Assembly: GCA_037951165.1 (NCBI GenBank) | Contig: JBBDHG010000009.1 | Span: forward strand, 6,165,001 to 6,229,000 | DNA from: Lophius americanus | Lineage: Eukaryota > Chordata > Actinopteri > Lophiiformes > Lophiidae | Length of the DNA: 64,000 nt | Reading direction: 5' to 3' | In this document: one piece after another, positions 1 through 10,875 of the stretch | Layout of the letters: the number at the start of each line of letters is the position of its first letter | Numbering within the stretch: position 1 is the first letter of the stretch | The notes under the pieces: model-generated | Seen by the model: the letters and a program-made list of their open reading frames with translations, nothing else | Databases searched by the model: none | What the model was told of the DNA's origin: nothing | Made by a program: the position numbers and the translations under genes

Positions 1-315
1 TTCGCTGACATGCACACACACATACACCTAAACATAAGCACACACACTCCGTAGTTGTTAATTGAATAAACAAGAATAAGTTGATAGAGTCAAAAGGCGA
101 AAAAAGAGAGTCTAGCTAATGAAATATCGAGATGAAGAGTTTTGACAACATTTAATCACAAATATGTGCCGTAGATATAGTCACCACACAAACGTTTAAG
201 GGCTGAGAGAAACTACAAATAGTAATGGAAACTTAACTCCTGCAACAATCACAATTATTTTTCTTTGTTGTTATTCTTCTATTTTTCGTGTTTGTTTTAT
301 TAAATTTTTTACCTC
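1..315. other. Unassigned AT-rich DNA
   Basis: No gene is visible. The first 50 bases are rich in CA/CACA, and the rest is AT-rich with a T-rich run at 256-310. No recognised repeat. Confidence 0.6.
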
Positions 316-413
316 GACAACATTCGCACATCTGCACCTGGACAACTATTGCACATCTGCACCTGGACATCTGTTACACATCTGCATCTGCAAAACTTTT
401 CACATGTCATGAC
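316..413 (+). repeat. 25-bp minisatellite
   Basis: Three clear 25-bp units start at 316, 341 and 366, each containing CACATCTGCACCTG or a near variant. A fourth, degenerate unit (391-413) follows. The array is read directly from the sequence. Confidence 0.8.
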
Positions 414-477
414 TTTGTGTTTATTTAGTATTACTTTATTGTGAAGGTTCGTGATTTTGGTCTGTGTGCCTGTGGCA

Positions 478-610
478 AAAGGCTGCTTCATCCTCACCGC
501 TGCCCAGCTCTTCATCCAAGCTCTTCATCAGAGCTCTTCACCCTCACTGCTGCCCAGCTCTTCATCCATACTGCTTCCCAGCTCTTCAGCTTCACCATTG
601 CCAAGCGCCA
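478..610 (+). repeat. Imperfect CAGCTCTTCATC-rich tandem repeats
   Basis: The words GCTGCCCAGCTCTTCATCC and GAGCTCTTCA recur at about 20-50 bp spacing. The stretch is open in three frames on the plus strand, as expected for low-complexity repeat DNA, so I do not call a gene. Confidence 0.6.
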
Positions 611-1525
611 TGGAGGCCCCGCCTGGAACTCTGGTGCCCGGCCCGGCTTGTACATATATATATGTATATATTTTAAAGCGCCTATATAACGATGGAGACA
701 ATGGATCAAGATTATTCAGGTTTCAGAGTTAATGAGAGATGTGTTAGATTTTAAGGTAATTTACCCAGCTTAAAAGCTTAACTTAGATAAAGTACTGGAA
801 TGTAATGCAGATAATCACAAGGTTAAAAGAAAAAAAAGTAATTGAAATATCCAAACATCAATGACAGGACTTCTCTGGTTGCTTGGCAGGAGGTCAGCAA
901 CCAGATGTCTGAAGTCTGAGGTCAGAGGTCTGTAAAGGCAAATCCGCACCTGAGGCTAAGCGGGAGGTTGTTTGCAATGGCAGATCCTTGTAAAGGGTAT
1001 AACTGCTCTGGAACTAGATGGTGAAGGTTAACCCTTCTGGAGGACGGCAGCAAAGTGGAAGCACTAAGAAGGTCAGTGGGAAAGTGGGAAACTTTTGTAA
1101 GTCAGCAGTGAAGGTGGCTTCATTGTGGAGGCTGGTGATGGGCCAGAAAATGTGCACTGGCTGCTGGGTCGCAGAGCAGAAGAAGTTTGTGGGACGGCTG
1201 GGAATGCCATCTGGACATATGGAGCAGGGTTTGGTAGGTCCAACACCAACTGAACAGAAGTAACAGCAGACAGCTCAGATCGTGTCGGCTATACCTCTGC
1301 TGACTAGTAACCAGATGGCCGGTTTGGGAGCTGAAACTGTTGACTGAAAAGAGGATACTAGACTGTAGGCAATTCGCTTTGGAGCTGGAAATGGAAGAGA
1401 GAAGACTGGCACACTGAGAAATGTGAAACAGCTGTCATTAATTCAAAGTATATTTTGACATTTCTCCAATTGAATAACATGATTTCCAGTTCAAACCTGT
1501 TTCATTTAGTTTTCCAATAAGCAAA
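611..1525. other. Unassigned, purine-rich stretch
   Basis: No gene or recognised repeat. There is a short TATATATATGTATATA run near 653-672. From about 840 to 1430 the plus strand is G/A-rich and contains an 81-codon frame at 1018-1263 without similarity I can name. It could be the degraded interior of a retroelement, but nothing supports this directly. Confidence 0.4.
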
Positions 1526-2229
1526 TTATTGTCCCCTCAGACCAAATAAAAATGAATACTTATCCACAGTCGTAATTTCACGTAAAACCAGAGATGTTCC
1601 TTTCACGTGACCACATGACGACGCTATCTGCCGAGTTTGGCTGTACGGCATAACCTCGTTTAGGGAACGACGACGATTGCCGACCGTCGGGTTCACCACC
1701 AAAAAAGACACCAAAATACGGAAAGAAGTCTACAATTATGATTCTTAAAGAATTGTATGGTTTTTTTTAATATACATTCATTGATATTTTGAAAAGATTG
1801 ACAACCAGATTAATGTTTCTGTAAATACTATGTAGGAGGGGGCGTTAGCTCACCATTCATGCTAGCTAAAAATACGTTATTTCTCAAGCGCCGCGCCGAT
1901 GTTGTTTGCATTAAACAAGCATATATAGTATTACTGCTAACGCAAGTTAAGAAAATGATCGCTAGCGTTTTAATGCAGGGAAATGCCCGTGTCCCGTCAT
2001 ATTTTTGCTATGGACCTTCGGGAAGAGGGTCGGGCTTGTCGTGGTTAGCCTGTTGTCCCTGATTGACGTCTAGTTTCATCATCCCCGTCCTTCAGTGCAC
2101 TGTACGTCGAGTTCAACACCACTTGAAGACATACACCTTTTGTCATGAACAAAATTGTTGACTCCTGTTAGACATCGTTCGTACATTATTTTTTCACGTA
2201 TAGCGAAGCGCTCCAGTGCTCCTGTCCCA
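1526..2229. other. Unassigned, locally CpG-rich DNA
   Basis: No gene recognised. CpG is clearly denser than in neighbouring DNA at about 1600-1700 and 1880-2225, with words such as GCGCCGCGCCG. This could be a recent insertion, the interior of the LTR element that follows, or a CpG island. The sequence alone does not decide. Confidence 0.4.
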
Positions 2230-3078
2230 GATGGTGACCCGACTCTAGCTCCGTGCTCCACGGTTCCCCAGACCTTGACTCAGAGCCCTTCACTGCCTCT
2301 GGTTTCTGGTTGGTCTCCACCCACTGTCAGCCAGAGAGCCCAGAGAGGTTTCGTCCTCGTCGCCGGCTCCTAGATGCACCTCGCCGCAGTCCCCTGGAGA
2401 AGCATCTCCTTCGCCATCTTGCCCGCCATCCTCCGGCTCGGCCTCCTGAAGGCTCTTTCCACTTTCACTGCCGGCGGCTTCGTGACCTGGTTCGCCACCG
2501 TGGACGACTTCCTCTTCGTGACCTGGTACAACTCCTTGTGACTTGGTTCGCCTCAACGGGGGACCTCCTCCTCCTCGCGACCAGGTTCGCCTCCATGGTC
2601 GACCTCCTCCTCTTCATGACTTGGTTAGCCTCCACGGGCGACCTCCTCCTCTTCGTGACATGGTTCACCTCCATGGTCGACCTCCTTCTCCTCATGACCG
2701 GGTTCGCCCCCACGGGCGACCTCCTCCTCGTGACCTGGTTCGCCTCCACGGGCAACCTCCTCCTCGTGACCGGGTTCGCCTCCACGGCCGCCCGCCTCCT
2801 CGGGCTCCTCGTGACTGGGGTCGCCTTCTGAAAGTGCCCTCCTCCTCGAACACCAAAGTGGTCACTCTGGTGCTGCCTGGTTCCGGCCCTGCCTTCAGGT
2901 CGTCCACCGGACAGTATAATACTTATATAAGTATAAGTATATTGCTGGACTAGGCTTGTTGAATTTTTTTTGTTGTTTTGTCCCTCCTCCAGACCCCCTC
3001 CTCCTACCCTCTTTGTGTTAAAGTTTTTGGATTTGGACATTTGGTACGTCTGGTATCCGTCCCTTGAGGGGGGGGTTC
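2230..3078 (+). mobile_element. LTR retroelement copy A, 3' internal region
   Basis: About 250 bp from 2258 match 51498-51730 (copy B) at roughly 90% by eye, which shows this is a dispersed repeat. The segment contains the end of a gag-like frame (stop near 2371), a second frame starting with ATGCAC at 2374, a GC-rich minisatellite (2479-2828), and a 3' non-coding part with a G-rich polypurine tract at about 3064-3076 directly before TGTCAAG, the start of an LTR. No reverse transcriptase is visible, so this is a non-autonomous or internally deleted LTR element. The 5' border is uncertain and the upstream CpG-rich DNA may belong to it. Confidence 0.7.
2479..2828 (+). repeat. 36/39-bp in-frame minisatellite inside LTR copy A
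   Basis: About nine units of 36 or 39 bp, each beginning GTGACCTGGTTCGCC or a variant and ending GACCTCCTCCTC. Unit lengths are multiples of three, so the frame is mostly preserved and reads as a repeated pattern like TWFASTGDLLL. All three plus frames and part of the minus strand are open across it, so long frames here are not evidence of a gene. Copy B at 51719-51850 has only three to four units. Confidence 0.85.
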
Positions 3079-3270
3079 TGTCAAGCCTCTGTGTTCCTTT
3101 CTCCCTCTGTGTCTGTCTTGTGACTGGTCATCATGCTCACCTGTGTTTCACCCTCCAGCTGTGTCTCAATGCCTCGTTACGTCTGTGTATAAAGTCTGTC
3201 CTTACCTTCCCTTCTGTGCCAGTTCGTTGCATGATGTTCCTCGTGTGATCACGCGTCCCAACCTTTCCCA
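3079..3270 (+). mobile_element. Partial 3' LTR of copy A
   Basis: It begins TGTCAAGCCTCTGTGTTC right after a polypurine tract and is similar to the LTR at 50661-51025. It keeps the shared block with CACCTGTGTTTC and CTCCAGCTGTGTCTC and a TATAAA box at 3188-3193. The downstream R/U5 part, with its polyadenylation signal, is missing, because the sequence passes into a duplicated internal segment at about 3284. Confidence 0.75.
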
Positions 3271-3283
3271 GTGTGTCATGAGT

Positions 3284-3440
3284 ACTGGGGTCATCTTCCA
3301 GAGCGCCCTCCTCCTCGAACACCAGAGTGGTCACTCTGGTGCTGCCTGTTTCCGGCCCTGCCTTCAGGTCGTCCACCGGACAGTATAGGGTTGCTGGACC
3401 AGGCTTGTTGATTTTTTTTTGTTGTTTTGCCCTGCATAGA
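3284..3440 (+). mobile_element. Duplicated 3' internal segment of the LTR element
   Basis: It repeats 2812-2960 (CGCCCTCCTCCTCGAACACC, TGGTCACTCTGGTGCTGCC, CGTCCACCGGACAGTATA). It lies downstream of the truncated LTR, so copy A is a rearranged composite, probably from recombination with a second copy. It lacks the AT-rich palindromic micro-insertion seen at 2919-2934. Confidence 0.75.
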
Positions 3441-3909
3441 CACTGAGTTCTGACCCTACAAATCCATGCTTGATTAACTAAGAATCAGACCCCTTCCGGA
3501 ATCCGAATTCCTCACTGTTTACGCTACAAGATGCAAAACCTATGACGAAACATTGGTTTAGCCACCATTTAGCTTTGACTCTTAAAAGTCAAAACTAAAA
3601 AAGTTTTTGGGCCACTCATTCAGGATAGTCGCAGAAACCTCTGCAGCCAAGCAAGGTCTTGCAGCAACTTCTCTTCAGCATCTGGGTCGTTGGTCCTTGT
3701 CCGCCTATGCCTCCTATGTGTGTCCCAATACCTCATCCATTTTAGAGGCTAAAGGATCCCTAAAGTCCTAATGCTTGGCTCAGTAAGTATCTGCATATCA
3801 CTGGTGGTTGGTGTCGGCTTAAAGGCTTTTGTGGTTCCATCCCAACATACTACTTTGGCTAAAAAATTAATAAATTCAAATAAAAAAAATAAAAAACTAA
3901 CAGCAAAGG
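3441..3909. other. Unassigned DNA
   Basis: No gene and no recognised repeat. A-rich near 3870-3897. Confidence 0.5.
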
Positions 3910-4312
3910 TGTTTATGAAAGGAGCTTGACGCCTCACAGGCATGCAGCAGCAAACGTTATTATGAATGAAAAGCTTGCAACAGAACAGGTAATCATGCGT
4001 TGCAAGCAGCAGCAAGGTGTTTATAAATTACAGGTTCAAGCATCACAGGTAAGCACCCACAAAGGTTTTCCATGCCCCATAGGAATACAGCAGCACAGGT
4101 TACCATGCGTCACAAGCATGAAGCAGCACAGGTCATCATGCATCACAAGCATGCAGCAGCTCAGGTTTTCATGAAAAAGGTTTATGCCTTAGTGGTAAGC
4201 AGCAGCACAGCTTGCCATGCCTCACAGGCATGCAGCAGCATAGGTTAACCATGCCTCAGAGGTAGGCCGCAACACTGGCGATTATGAGAGGAGGTCCAGG
4301 CCTCACAGGTAG
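3910..4312 (+). repeat. Degenerate ~35-bp minisatellite
   Basis: The words CAGCAGCACAGGT, CATGCCTCACAGG and GCATGCAGCAGC recur roughly every 33-40 bp across 400 bp, with strong divergence between units. An 82-codon frame at 3926-4174 is carried by the repeats and is not called a gene. Confidence 0.7.
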
Positions 4313-4860
4313 ACATTACTGCTTTATCTTACTTCAGATACTTCTTGTTGTCTTCTTGTTGTTGCTCACTATCTCTCTATTCTCCTTGCAGATTATCTTA
4401 ACTCTGCACACTCTCTGGCTTGGTAAGTCAAAAAAAAAAAAAAAACTTTCGGGGGGAATTCAAGTCCTCAGGCCGAGTTGAAGGTAATTTAAGACTTCTT
4501 TGTGGGGGTCCTATATATTTTGATGCCGCTCAGATCAGATCGCTCACCACAATCAGAACCCCCCGCCGAGCCTGAGTGCCAAAGACTTTAAATTCATCAT
4601 GTCGCACATCGTTATATAAACTATCCATCTTTCAATTTCTGATTGTTAAATGAACACCCTTTACCATCGATTCTCTTTTCTTCCCAGATTTAAATATTAT
4701 TATAGATGATAAGTATACATCCATGACAGCAACATCACACTGCCACTTTTTATTCAAGGACCAGACATACTAATCCTGCCACAATGCGTTTATGGATCGT
4801 TTTGGCCCTCTTTAGAATCTCACTACAATGTAGATTATTGATATTGATATTTTATTATTG
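4313..4860. other. Unassigned DNA
   Basis: No gene. Contains a poly-A run (4430-4445) followed by GGGGGG. Confidence 0.5.
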
Positions 4861-4975
4861 TATTTTAACACTTTGAGATTTGATTAGCACTTCGAGATTT
4901 GATTAGCACTTTGAGATTTGATCATAATGTAAAGTGCATTATAAATTAAATGTGTTATTATTATTATAGATTACC
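4861..4975 (+). mobile_element. L2 LINE 3' end with internal triplication
   Basis: It ends AAGTGCATTATAAATTAAAT then (TTA)n, which is the usual 3' terminus of fish L2-type elements and is also seen at 34720-34765. The subterminal word CACTTTGAGATTTGATTAG is present three times in tandem (4869-4922) where one copy is expected. Confidence 0.7.
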
Positions 4976-6738
4976 ACGTTATATAAAAGCAAATCTTTTA
5001 TTTATTATTTTGTATTTAAAATGCATTTCCATTTTTCCATTGCCATTGACATTTCTCCAAAAAAAATAGTCATTACACTTAAAATAATATATCTATTATT
5101 TTTTAAAGTGTTATGTTGACTCTCACACACTACATATTGCAATAGGGTAAATGGGTCTAATTCTGATCTATAATACTGATAACCTTATTTAACAACGTGA
5201 TGTTTTTATAAAACCCTTTTAGTTTTTCTCAGGAAAAGTGCACGAATCAGTAATGTAGCACATTTCTGCTTGTATGCTCAAATCCATCATCTGCTCCTGC
5301 ATCAACTAAAATATCAGTTTATCATCATTATTATTATAATGTGTCTCTGCAACTAGTTCATTATTGATTTGAAAAGTATCAAGAAACTAGTGCCTGTCTA
5401 TACCTGTTTTTACAAGCTAAAACAGTTAATTTGTCAAGTTAAGCACCAACATATGCTGTAATGATTTTATAAAAAGCAAAAAAAGTCATAACTTGAACTC
5501 CACTTGAAGTTCTACAAGAATTTAACTTTTTCATTATTCTGACTTTGCCTTAAGTTGAAGCAGTCAGGATAGAAGCTCAGTTTAAGAAACTTGAGTAATT
5601 GAGTGATTATATATCACACAAGAGGGATATCAATGACAAAATGCAATATATATATATATACAGTATGTATTGTAAGTATATTGTAAATGATGATCTAATT
5701 GATTCTGATCACAATTTTGTCTACCTGAGGCACTGGTGTGCCTTGGTGTAGGTTTGCGCTTGTTCAGTGTTCTTTCTATTTAAATTTATTTTTATGGATT
5801 TATAATTTGCACAGAAATGGTGCATAAATGGAACCAATATGTGAAAGTTATAGGAAGCTTCAGTTATAGTAAAATTTGATGTGAACGTTTCTGACAGGAC
5901 TACACCAAACAGCTATCCCAGTCTAGAAACGGTTGTAGACCTGCTCCACCATGTGGTTGGACCCTTAATTAATGCAAGGGTATTATTATAGGAAACACCT
6001 TTCAAGTGGCAAATAGTAATTACATATGTTGGATGTATTGTACACTCATGGGCACAATATTCTCTGCTCCTATGTGTGAAATATAGAATCTTGTAGCGAT
6101 GGGTTAAAATAGGGTATACGACATTGTCCAGGGAAACTAATAAACTGATGCATTCCATTTCATCATGGTCTTGGGAACCATCTATCAATCTCAGGGCACA
6201 AACAAAATTCAGTACTTGTTTAAATTAAAGTCTTCAAGATCCTTTGGCTCAGAAAAGATAATTTTCAATCATGTATTAATTTATTTTTATTTTTTCACAA
6301 GCTATATATATTTTTTTGACTGTAAAAATGGATGGCTATATTACTAATTAGTAACTAATTAGAGGATGATACACACCTTCCTACAACATGCTGGACATTT
6401 TTGTAATTTTATCTTCATTTAGAAATAAATTATGAAAATCTGGATTACAAGTTCCTGAAGTTTTATTTATTTATTTTGTTTCTGTCACAGCAGAATTTTC
6501 ATGTTTCGAGCAGCACATTTGATGAATGTGGATTGTACTGGGTTAAACATATTATTGTTGAAAGCTATAGATTTACAATAAGATGGATGGTTTGAGCTTT
6601 ACCTTTCACTTGGTTCTTTAAGATTGTAAAGGATCTTAAAGAACACAAGACACTTTAGGTGATTAGAAGCATAAACTTACCATTAACTCAGGCAGAACAC
6701 CTCTCCCAGAGTAGAAAGCAACAGGGGAACAAATGAAA
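4976..6738. other. Unassigned AT-rich DNA
   Basis: No gene. Contains a short (TA)n at 5648-5661 and scattered ATT runs. Small frames at 5913-6188 (-) and 6165-6347 (+) have no recognisable content. Confidence 0.5.
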
Positions 6739-7425
6739 CTAAGCCTATGCTGTCATCACAGAAAAGTCCTCAATTCCCTTTGGTAAAATAAATCCTCCAT
6801 CCCTCAAAATGTAATGTGAATTTTCATTTAAAAATAGAGTGTTTTTTGTTGAAAAAAAAAGAAAGGAGCTCCACCTAGTGAGTGATATATCAACTATTAG
6901 AATAAAATATAATACAAGTAAGATATAGAGCTCCTTGACATGATTTATAAGAACCACTGTATGGGACGATAAGTTGGGAAATTATGGCCTGAATTCATGG
7001 CTATGAACTCTATAACCGACCTTTCCCAAAATCCTTTGAGTACTTCCTCACACTAAGGTGTATGTGGGAATGAAATTTGAAAATTATCCATGCAAAATTT
7101 TATGGAGTTATGTCCGGAAACAGTGTGACTCATTAAAAAAAAAAAGCTCCCTTCTTGAATAAACAATGAACTTCTGGAGTAAAATATGATATTTAGGAGA
7201 TATGCATCAAATTTGGACTATATCAAAACAATGGTAAAGTAGTTAAGTCCGAAGAACTGTGTTTTTCATACAAAGCTCCCCCCCTAAAATTTTGGAGATG
7301 AATCTCCCTCAATTTTCAGAAATGTACAACCAACCTTTCCCAAAATCACTACAGGTTCCATGCACCAAGGTATATGTGGGTATACAATTTGAGAATGATC
7401 CATAAAATGTTACCACAAATGACAA
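6739..7425 (-). mobile_element. Helentron-like non-autonomous element, 5'-truncated
   Basis: On the minus strand the 3' end reads GAGGACTTTTC, then a degenerate hairpin with GACAGCATAGG, then CTTAG|TTT, matching the family's 3' end. The interior holds family modules on the minus strand: CTCACTAGGTGGAGCT, CCAAATTTGATGCATAT and GGGAAAGGTCGG. The 5' terminus (TATCCCTGAAAAG) expected near 7430 is absent. It lies head-to-head with the next copy, about 100 bp away. Confidence 0.7.
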
Positions 7426-7525
7426 CTAGGGTGTGTACTTTGTACTGTTGTGTTTTAAGTCAAGTGCTTAATGTCACACTGGTATGATCGACCATGGTCC
7501 GGCTTTACAAAGCAAGGATTAACAT

Positions 7526-8361
7526 TATCCCCCTGAAGAGTCGGGGATATTATGGAATCATCATCGCCCTCCGCCGCAGATCCTTTTTGTTAACGCGTTA
7601 TCTGACAAACTGTCTCATGGATCATTTTCAAATTTTAAACCTATATAGACCCAAGTATGAGGAAGTACTGCTCAGTTGTATGTTTCGTATGCAGGTCAGC
7701 TCTTTATAATATTTTTTGGGCTATCATTTCTCAACCGTTTGTCCGATTTAGACCAAATTGAAATTGAATATGAACTCAACTCAAGGAGATTTATATTGTA
7801 TACATTGTTTAATTTTAATAGTTCATATTTTACTAACTAGGAGGTGCTTTGTTACAAAAAAAAGTTTTAACAACATAACTTCCTAACCATAAGTGTGACT
7901 TAATTCAAATGTGGTGCATATGAATTTGAGGATACGTATCCTGTGTATATCACATTGTCCTCTAATTTACTAGAAGCTTTTTTTTGCAAAAACACTGTTT
8001 TCTGAAAACAATTTGAAATGAATGTCATGGATCATTTTCCAATTTTATACTCACATAGATTTTAATGCGAAGAAGAACTAGATACATTTTTGGGAAGGTC
8101 GGTTTTATATTCCTGACATTAGGGGTAGCTTTTCCATCAAATTTTTTCGGCCATTTGTCCGATTTAGTCCAAATTTTTTATATATGAATTGACTCACGGA
8201 CATATTATACTCATTAGGGGTATCTTTTTTTCTTCCAAAAAAACCCTGTTTTTTGGACACATCTTGAGGAGTTCAGTCAAGGTAATTGTTTGCATAACGC
8301 AGGGTATCGATGACTTTTCAGGGCTAGACCCTTGCTGTTGGGGACGACAGCATAGGTCTAG
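7526..8361 (+). mobile_element. Helentron-like non-autonomous element, full length (836 bp)
   Basis: The 5' end is TATCCCCCTGAAGAGTCGGGG at 7526. The subterminal inverted copy GACTTTTCAGGG is at 8312-8323, the hairpin TGCTGTTGGGGACGACAGCA at 8333-8352, and the 3' terminus CTAG at 8358-8361 followed by T. There is no coding capacity. The interior repeats a module with GATTTAGACCAAATTGAA, ATATTTTACTAACTAGG and GGAGGTGCTTT. The asymmetric ends (terminal on the left, subterminal plus hairpin on the right) are known from Helentron/Helitron2-type rolling-circle transposons. That assignment is inference from structure, because no Rep/helicase is present. Confidence 0.75.
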
Positions 8362-8439
8362 TTAAATTTTTAATTTCTTGGGCTGATATGCGATAGCTTG
8401 GTCTAATTTTGACCTATAATGCTGATCACTCCGGCCACT

Positions 8440-9764
8440 GCAGCCTGACACCAGCAACAGGTTACTTATCTACAGCTGCAATGAACTCTTGCTGCACCGG
8501 ACTTTGCTGCAGTGCAAAATCAAGGCTGTTCTACCGCCAGAACTTCTACTAAGAAAAAGAGGAAGACGTGAGGGTTTTTTTCGCTGCAGAAGAAGGAAGT
8601 GTCCATTAAAACCTCCCCCCTCTATGATCCTATCAAACTCTCCTATCCATTATCCTGTCGAACATTTGTTCACTCCAAAATAAAATGTACCAACTACATC
8701 TTCAGTGTCGATTGGAAGGGGCCTTCAGGGAAATCTGCATCACCCCCCTGTTGAGGACCTGTTGGACAAATGGTCTGGGAAGCCAAGGTTAGCCCCAACA
8801 AATTCAAGACTATCAGATACGACCGAACGTGAAAGTAAGGGAAGTATCACAGCGGCGGAGTCCACTCCCTTTTACAACATCAAGGAGCCATATGACGTAC
8901 GTACATCCAACCTAGAGATGCTGACTCTGTCCCTAAGTCACTGCTATTTCCTCCGGGAATTCCAAATTGTTGTTGTGAGCTGTGTTCACCGCCAGCGCTA
9001 ATATGGTATCTGCAGATAGCAGAGGAGGCTAATGCTATGATGGCCAAGTATCCGGGAGCTCTGCTGTTTACCTTGGGGGATTTTAACATGTGTAAACTGG
9101 ACAGTGTACTTCAGTCTTTCAGCAGTATGTGGATATTCCCAATATAAAACACGCTATGGTCAAACACCTGGGACTTGTGTTTTGGTAAAATTGCAATTTA
9201 TTGCATGCCCGTACATACCCACCGCTGTTAAGGCTAATAAGGAACTCAGTTGCAGACAACAGACAGAGGGCAGGCTTTAATGAGATAATTTACAACATTT
9301 CTTATGCGGCTAATGAGGGGGTCTGACAGCAGAGTGGGAAGGTGGCTTGAGAGTTCTGACGTGCAGAATGAAAACAGGAGCAGAGGAAGTGCAAGTGTAG
9401 ATCGGTGTTACCAAGGTCCGGAGCCGCGGCGGCATTGTCTGCGATCTGGGCAAGTGGCATTTCTGCGGCCGGATAGAAGAGAGCAGGTCTTAGCATGTCT
9501 TTTCAAAAAACTGACTTTCCGGACTAATGAGCTGATCTATTGACAGTATCAGGATTTACGATCTGGCACGGTGGGAGCCGTTGAAACCAGTTCTTTATAG
9601 CCACGCAGATTGAAGACAGAAGACAGTTGGCCAGCCGACTTCACACACTGGGTGTTTTCGAAGGGGACTGGAATCACATGGTTTCTGTCATCACAGACTA
9701 CTATAACGTCGGCATAAAAACCACCATTCCAGTCGAAACAATAAAAAGAATAAATAAGGAACAA
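8440..9764 (+). pseudogene. LINE ORF2 endonuclease-region remnant
   Basis: Conceptual fragments in shifting plus frames resemble the N-terminal and endonuclease part of a fish non-LTR retrotransposon. They include a basic RKRGRREG segment near 8546, LEMLTLSL..YFLREF near 8910-8965, a LGDFNMCKLDS segment near 9074-9105 (the LGDFN motif of exonuclease-endonuclease-phosphatase folds), and ARTYPPL near 9208. Several frameshifts and stops separate them. From 9240 to 9764 similarity is weaker. Reverse transcriptase is absent and the fragment stops where the next Helentron-like element begins. The clade (Rex1-like or other Jockey-superfamily LINE) is not settled. Confidence 0.6.
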
Positions 9765-9978
9765 ATAGACCTATACACTCGTCCCCGACAGCAATAAAGC
9801 TGCAGTATATCCCTGAAAAGTCCACTATTCCATTTGTTTGGTAAGGCAGTCCCCTCGATTTAAAACCTCAAATTGAATGTATAGTTGCTTCCACAGTATT
9901 TCAGTGCCATAAAATATAAAAACATTCCTCGAATTGAGTAAATTCTAAACTATTAGACTAAAATATAGGTAAAATATG

Positions 9979-10014
<36 letters not shown>

Positions 10015-10220
10015 TAAAGCTCGTCCATTCGATTGATATTCTCCAAATTTGTACTGGATCGGACCAATGGTTGGGAAATGGTGTCCGGAAACATTTTGGA
10101 GAGAATGTTATCCCTAGACATTTCCCAAAAACACTCAGGTTCCTCTCTGCACTAAGGTCTATATGGGAGTAAAATTTGAAATGGATCCATTATATAGATT
10201 TTTGAGTTATCTCTGCATCT
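9765..10220 (-). mobile_element. Helentron-like element, 5'-truncated, with (AT)n inside
   Basis: Read on the minus strand, the 3' part has GACTTTTCAGGGATA (a perfect 15-base inverted copy of the family's 5' end), then TGCTGTCGGGGACGA and TAGGTCTAT at the terminus. The second hairpin arm is damaged. Modules CCAAATTTG, GGTCCGATCC and TGGGAAATGTC follow. An (AT)n tract (9978-10012) sits inside. The family 5' end is missing at about 10220. Confidence 0.7.
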
Positions 10221-10324
10221 GCATAACCTATTAAGGATGGAAATTAAAAAGCCATTCTAAAATTTAAAAAAAGACAGACATTAAGCTTGTTTCTAGGGAT
10301 TTTGCAAAAGGTTACTGTCTTGGT

Positions 10325-10875
10325 TCTTTTGTATTTTATAGTTTAAGGGTGTATTTCCTGTTTTATTTTCAAAAGCTTAGTGCCATGTTCATTTCATTTT
10401 TACTCTCCTTTCCTTATTTGATTCAATGTTCTCTTCCTCCTCTCTGGTCTGTGTGTAAGCGTGTGCATGAATCCTCTTTACCAGTCTCTCCTCCCCTATT
10501 GTTAAATGTTGTCACCTGTCCCTGGCCCTCACCTGTTTCCCAGTTGTCTCGTTACTCTTTGTATTTAATATTGTGTCCTGCACTTTCTCTTTGTCAGATT
10601 GTCTGGGTTACTTGTCTGGTAAACATGCCTATGGTCTTGTCCATGGTTGCTGTCGTGTATCTAAGTTTTTGTTTGCATCGTGTTCATTAGATTGCACTAT
10701 GTGATCATTGATTATTATCTGCTACTGTATTATTTTCTTCTGTGTTGCCATAATTTTTGAATGAACATTATTTTGCCTCTCATTCATAGGTTGTCTGTTT
10801 TTGTAAATCCGAACCCATTTTTTATTAAACATTATTTCTGACCATTTCATTTGTGTGTTTGCAAATCGGGTCCTG
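10325..10875 (+). mobile_element. Possible solo LTR or LTR-like stretch
   Basis: This T/C-rich stretch has CACCTGTTTCCCAGTTGTCTC and GTTACTCTTTGTATTTAAT, resembling the U3 block of the LTR family at 3079 and 50661, plus an ATTAAA site near 10825. It ends with CCTGTAAAGCTAAACAG. Clear TG..CA borders and a target duplication are not visible. A 113-codon frame (10349-10690) is hydrophobic and probably spurious. Confidence 0.35.

Noticed and set aside
2253..3040. Long frames (192 and 191 codons) on both strands
   Set aside because: They are carried by a GC-rich 36/39-bp minisatellite that is open in several frames. Only the LTR-element context is supported.
10349..10690. 113-codon hydrophobic frame as a membrane protein gene
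   Set aside because: T-rich composition explains hydrophobicity and the stretch resembles an LTR; no homologous domain seen.
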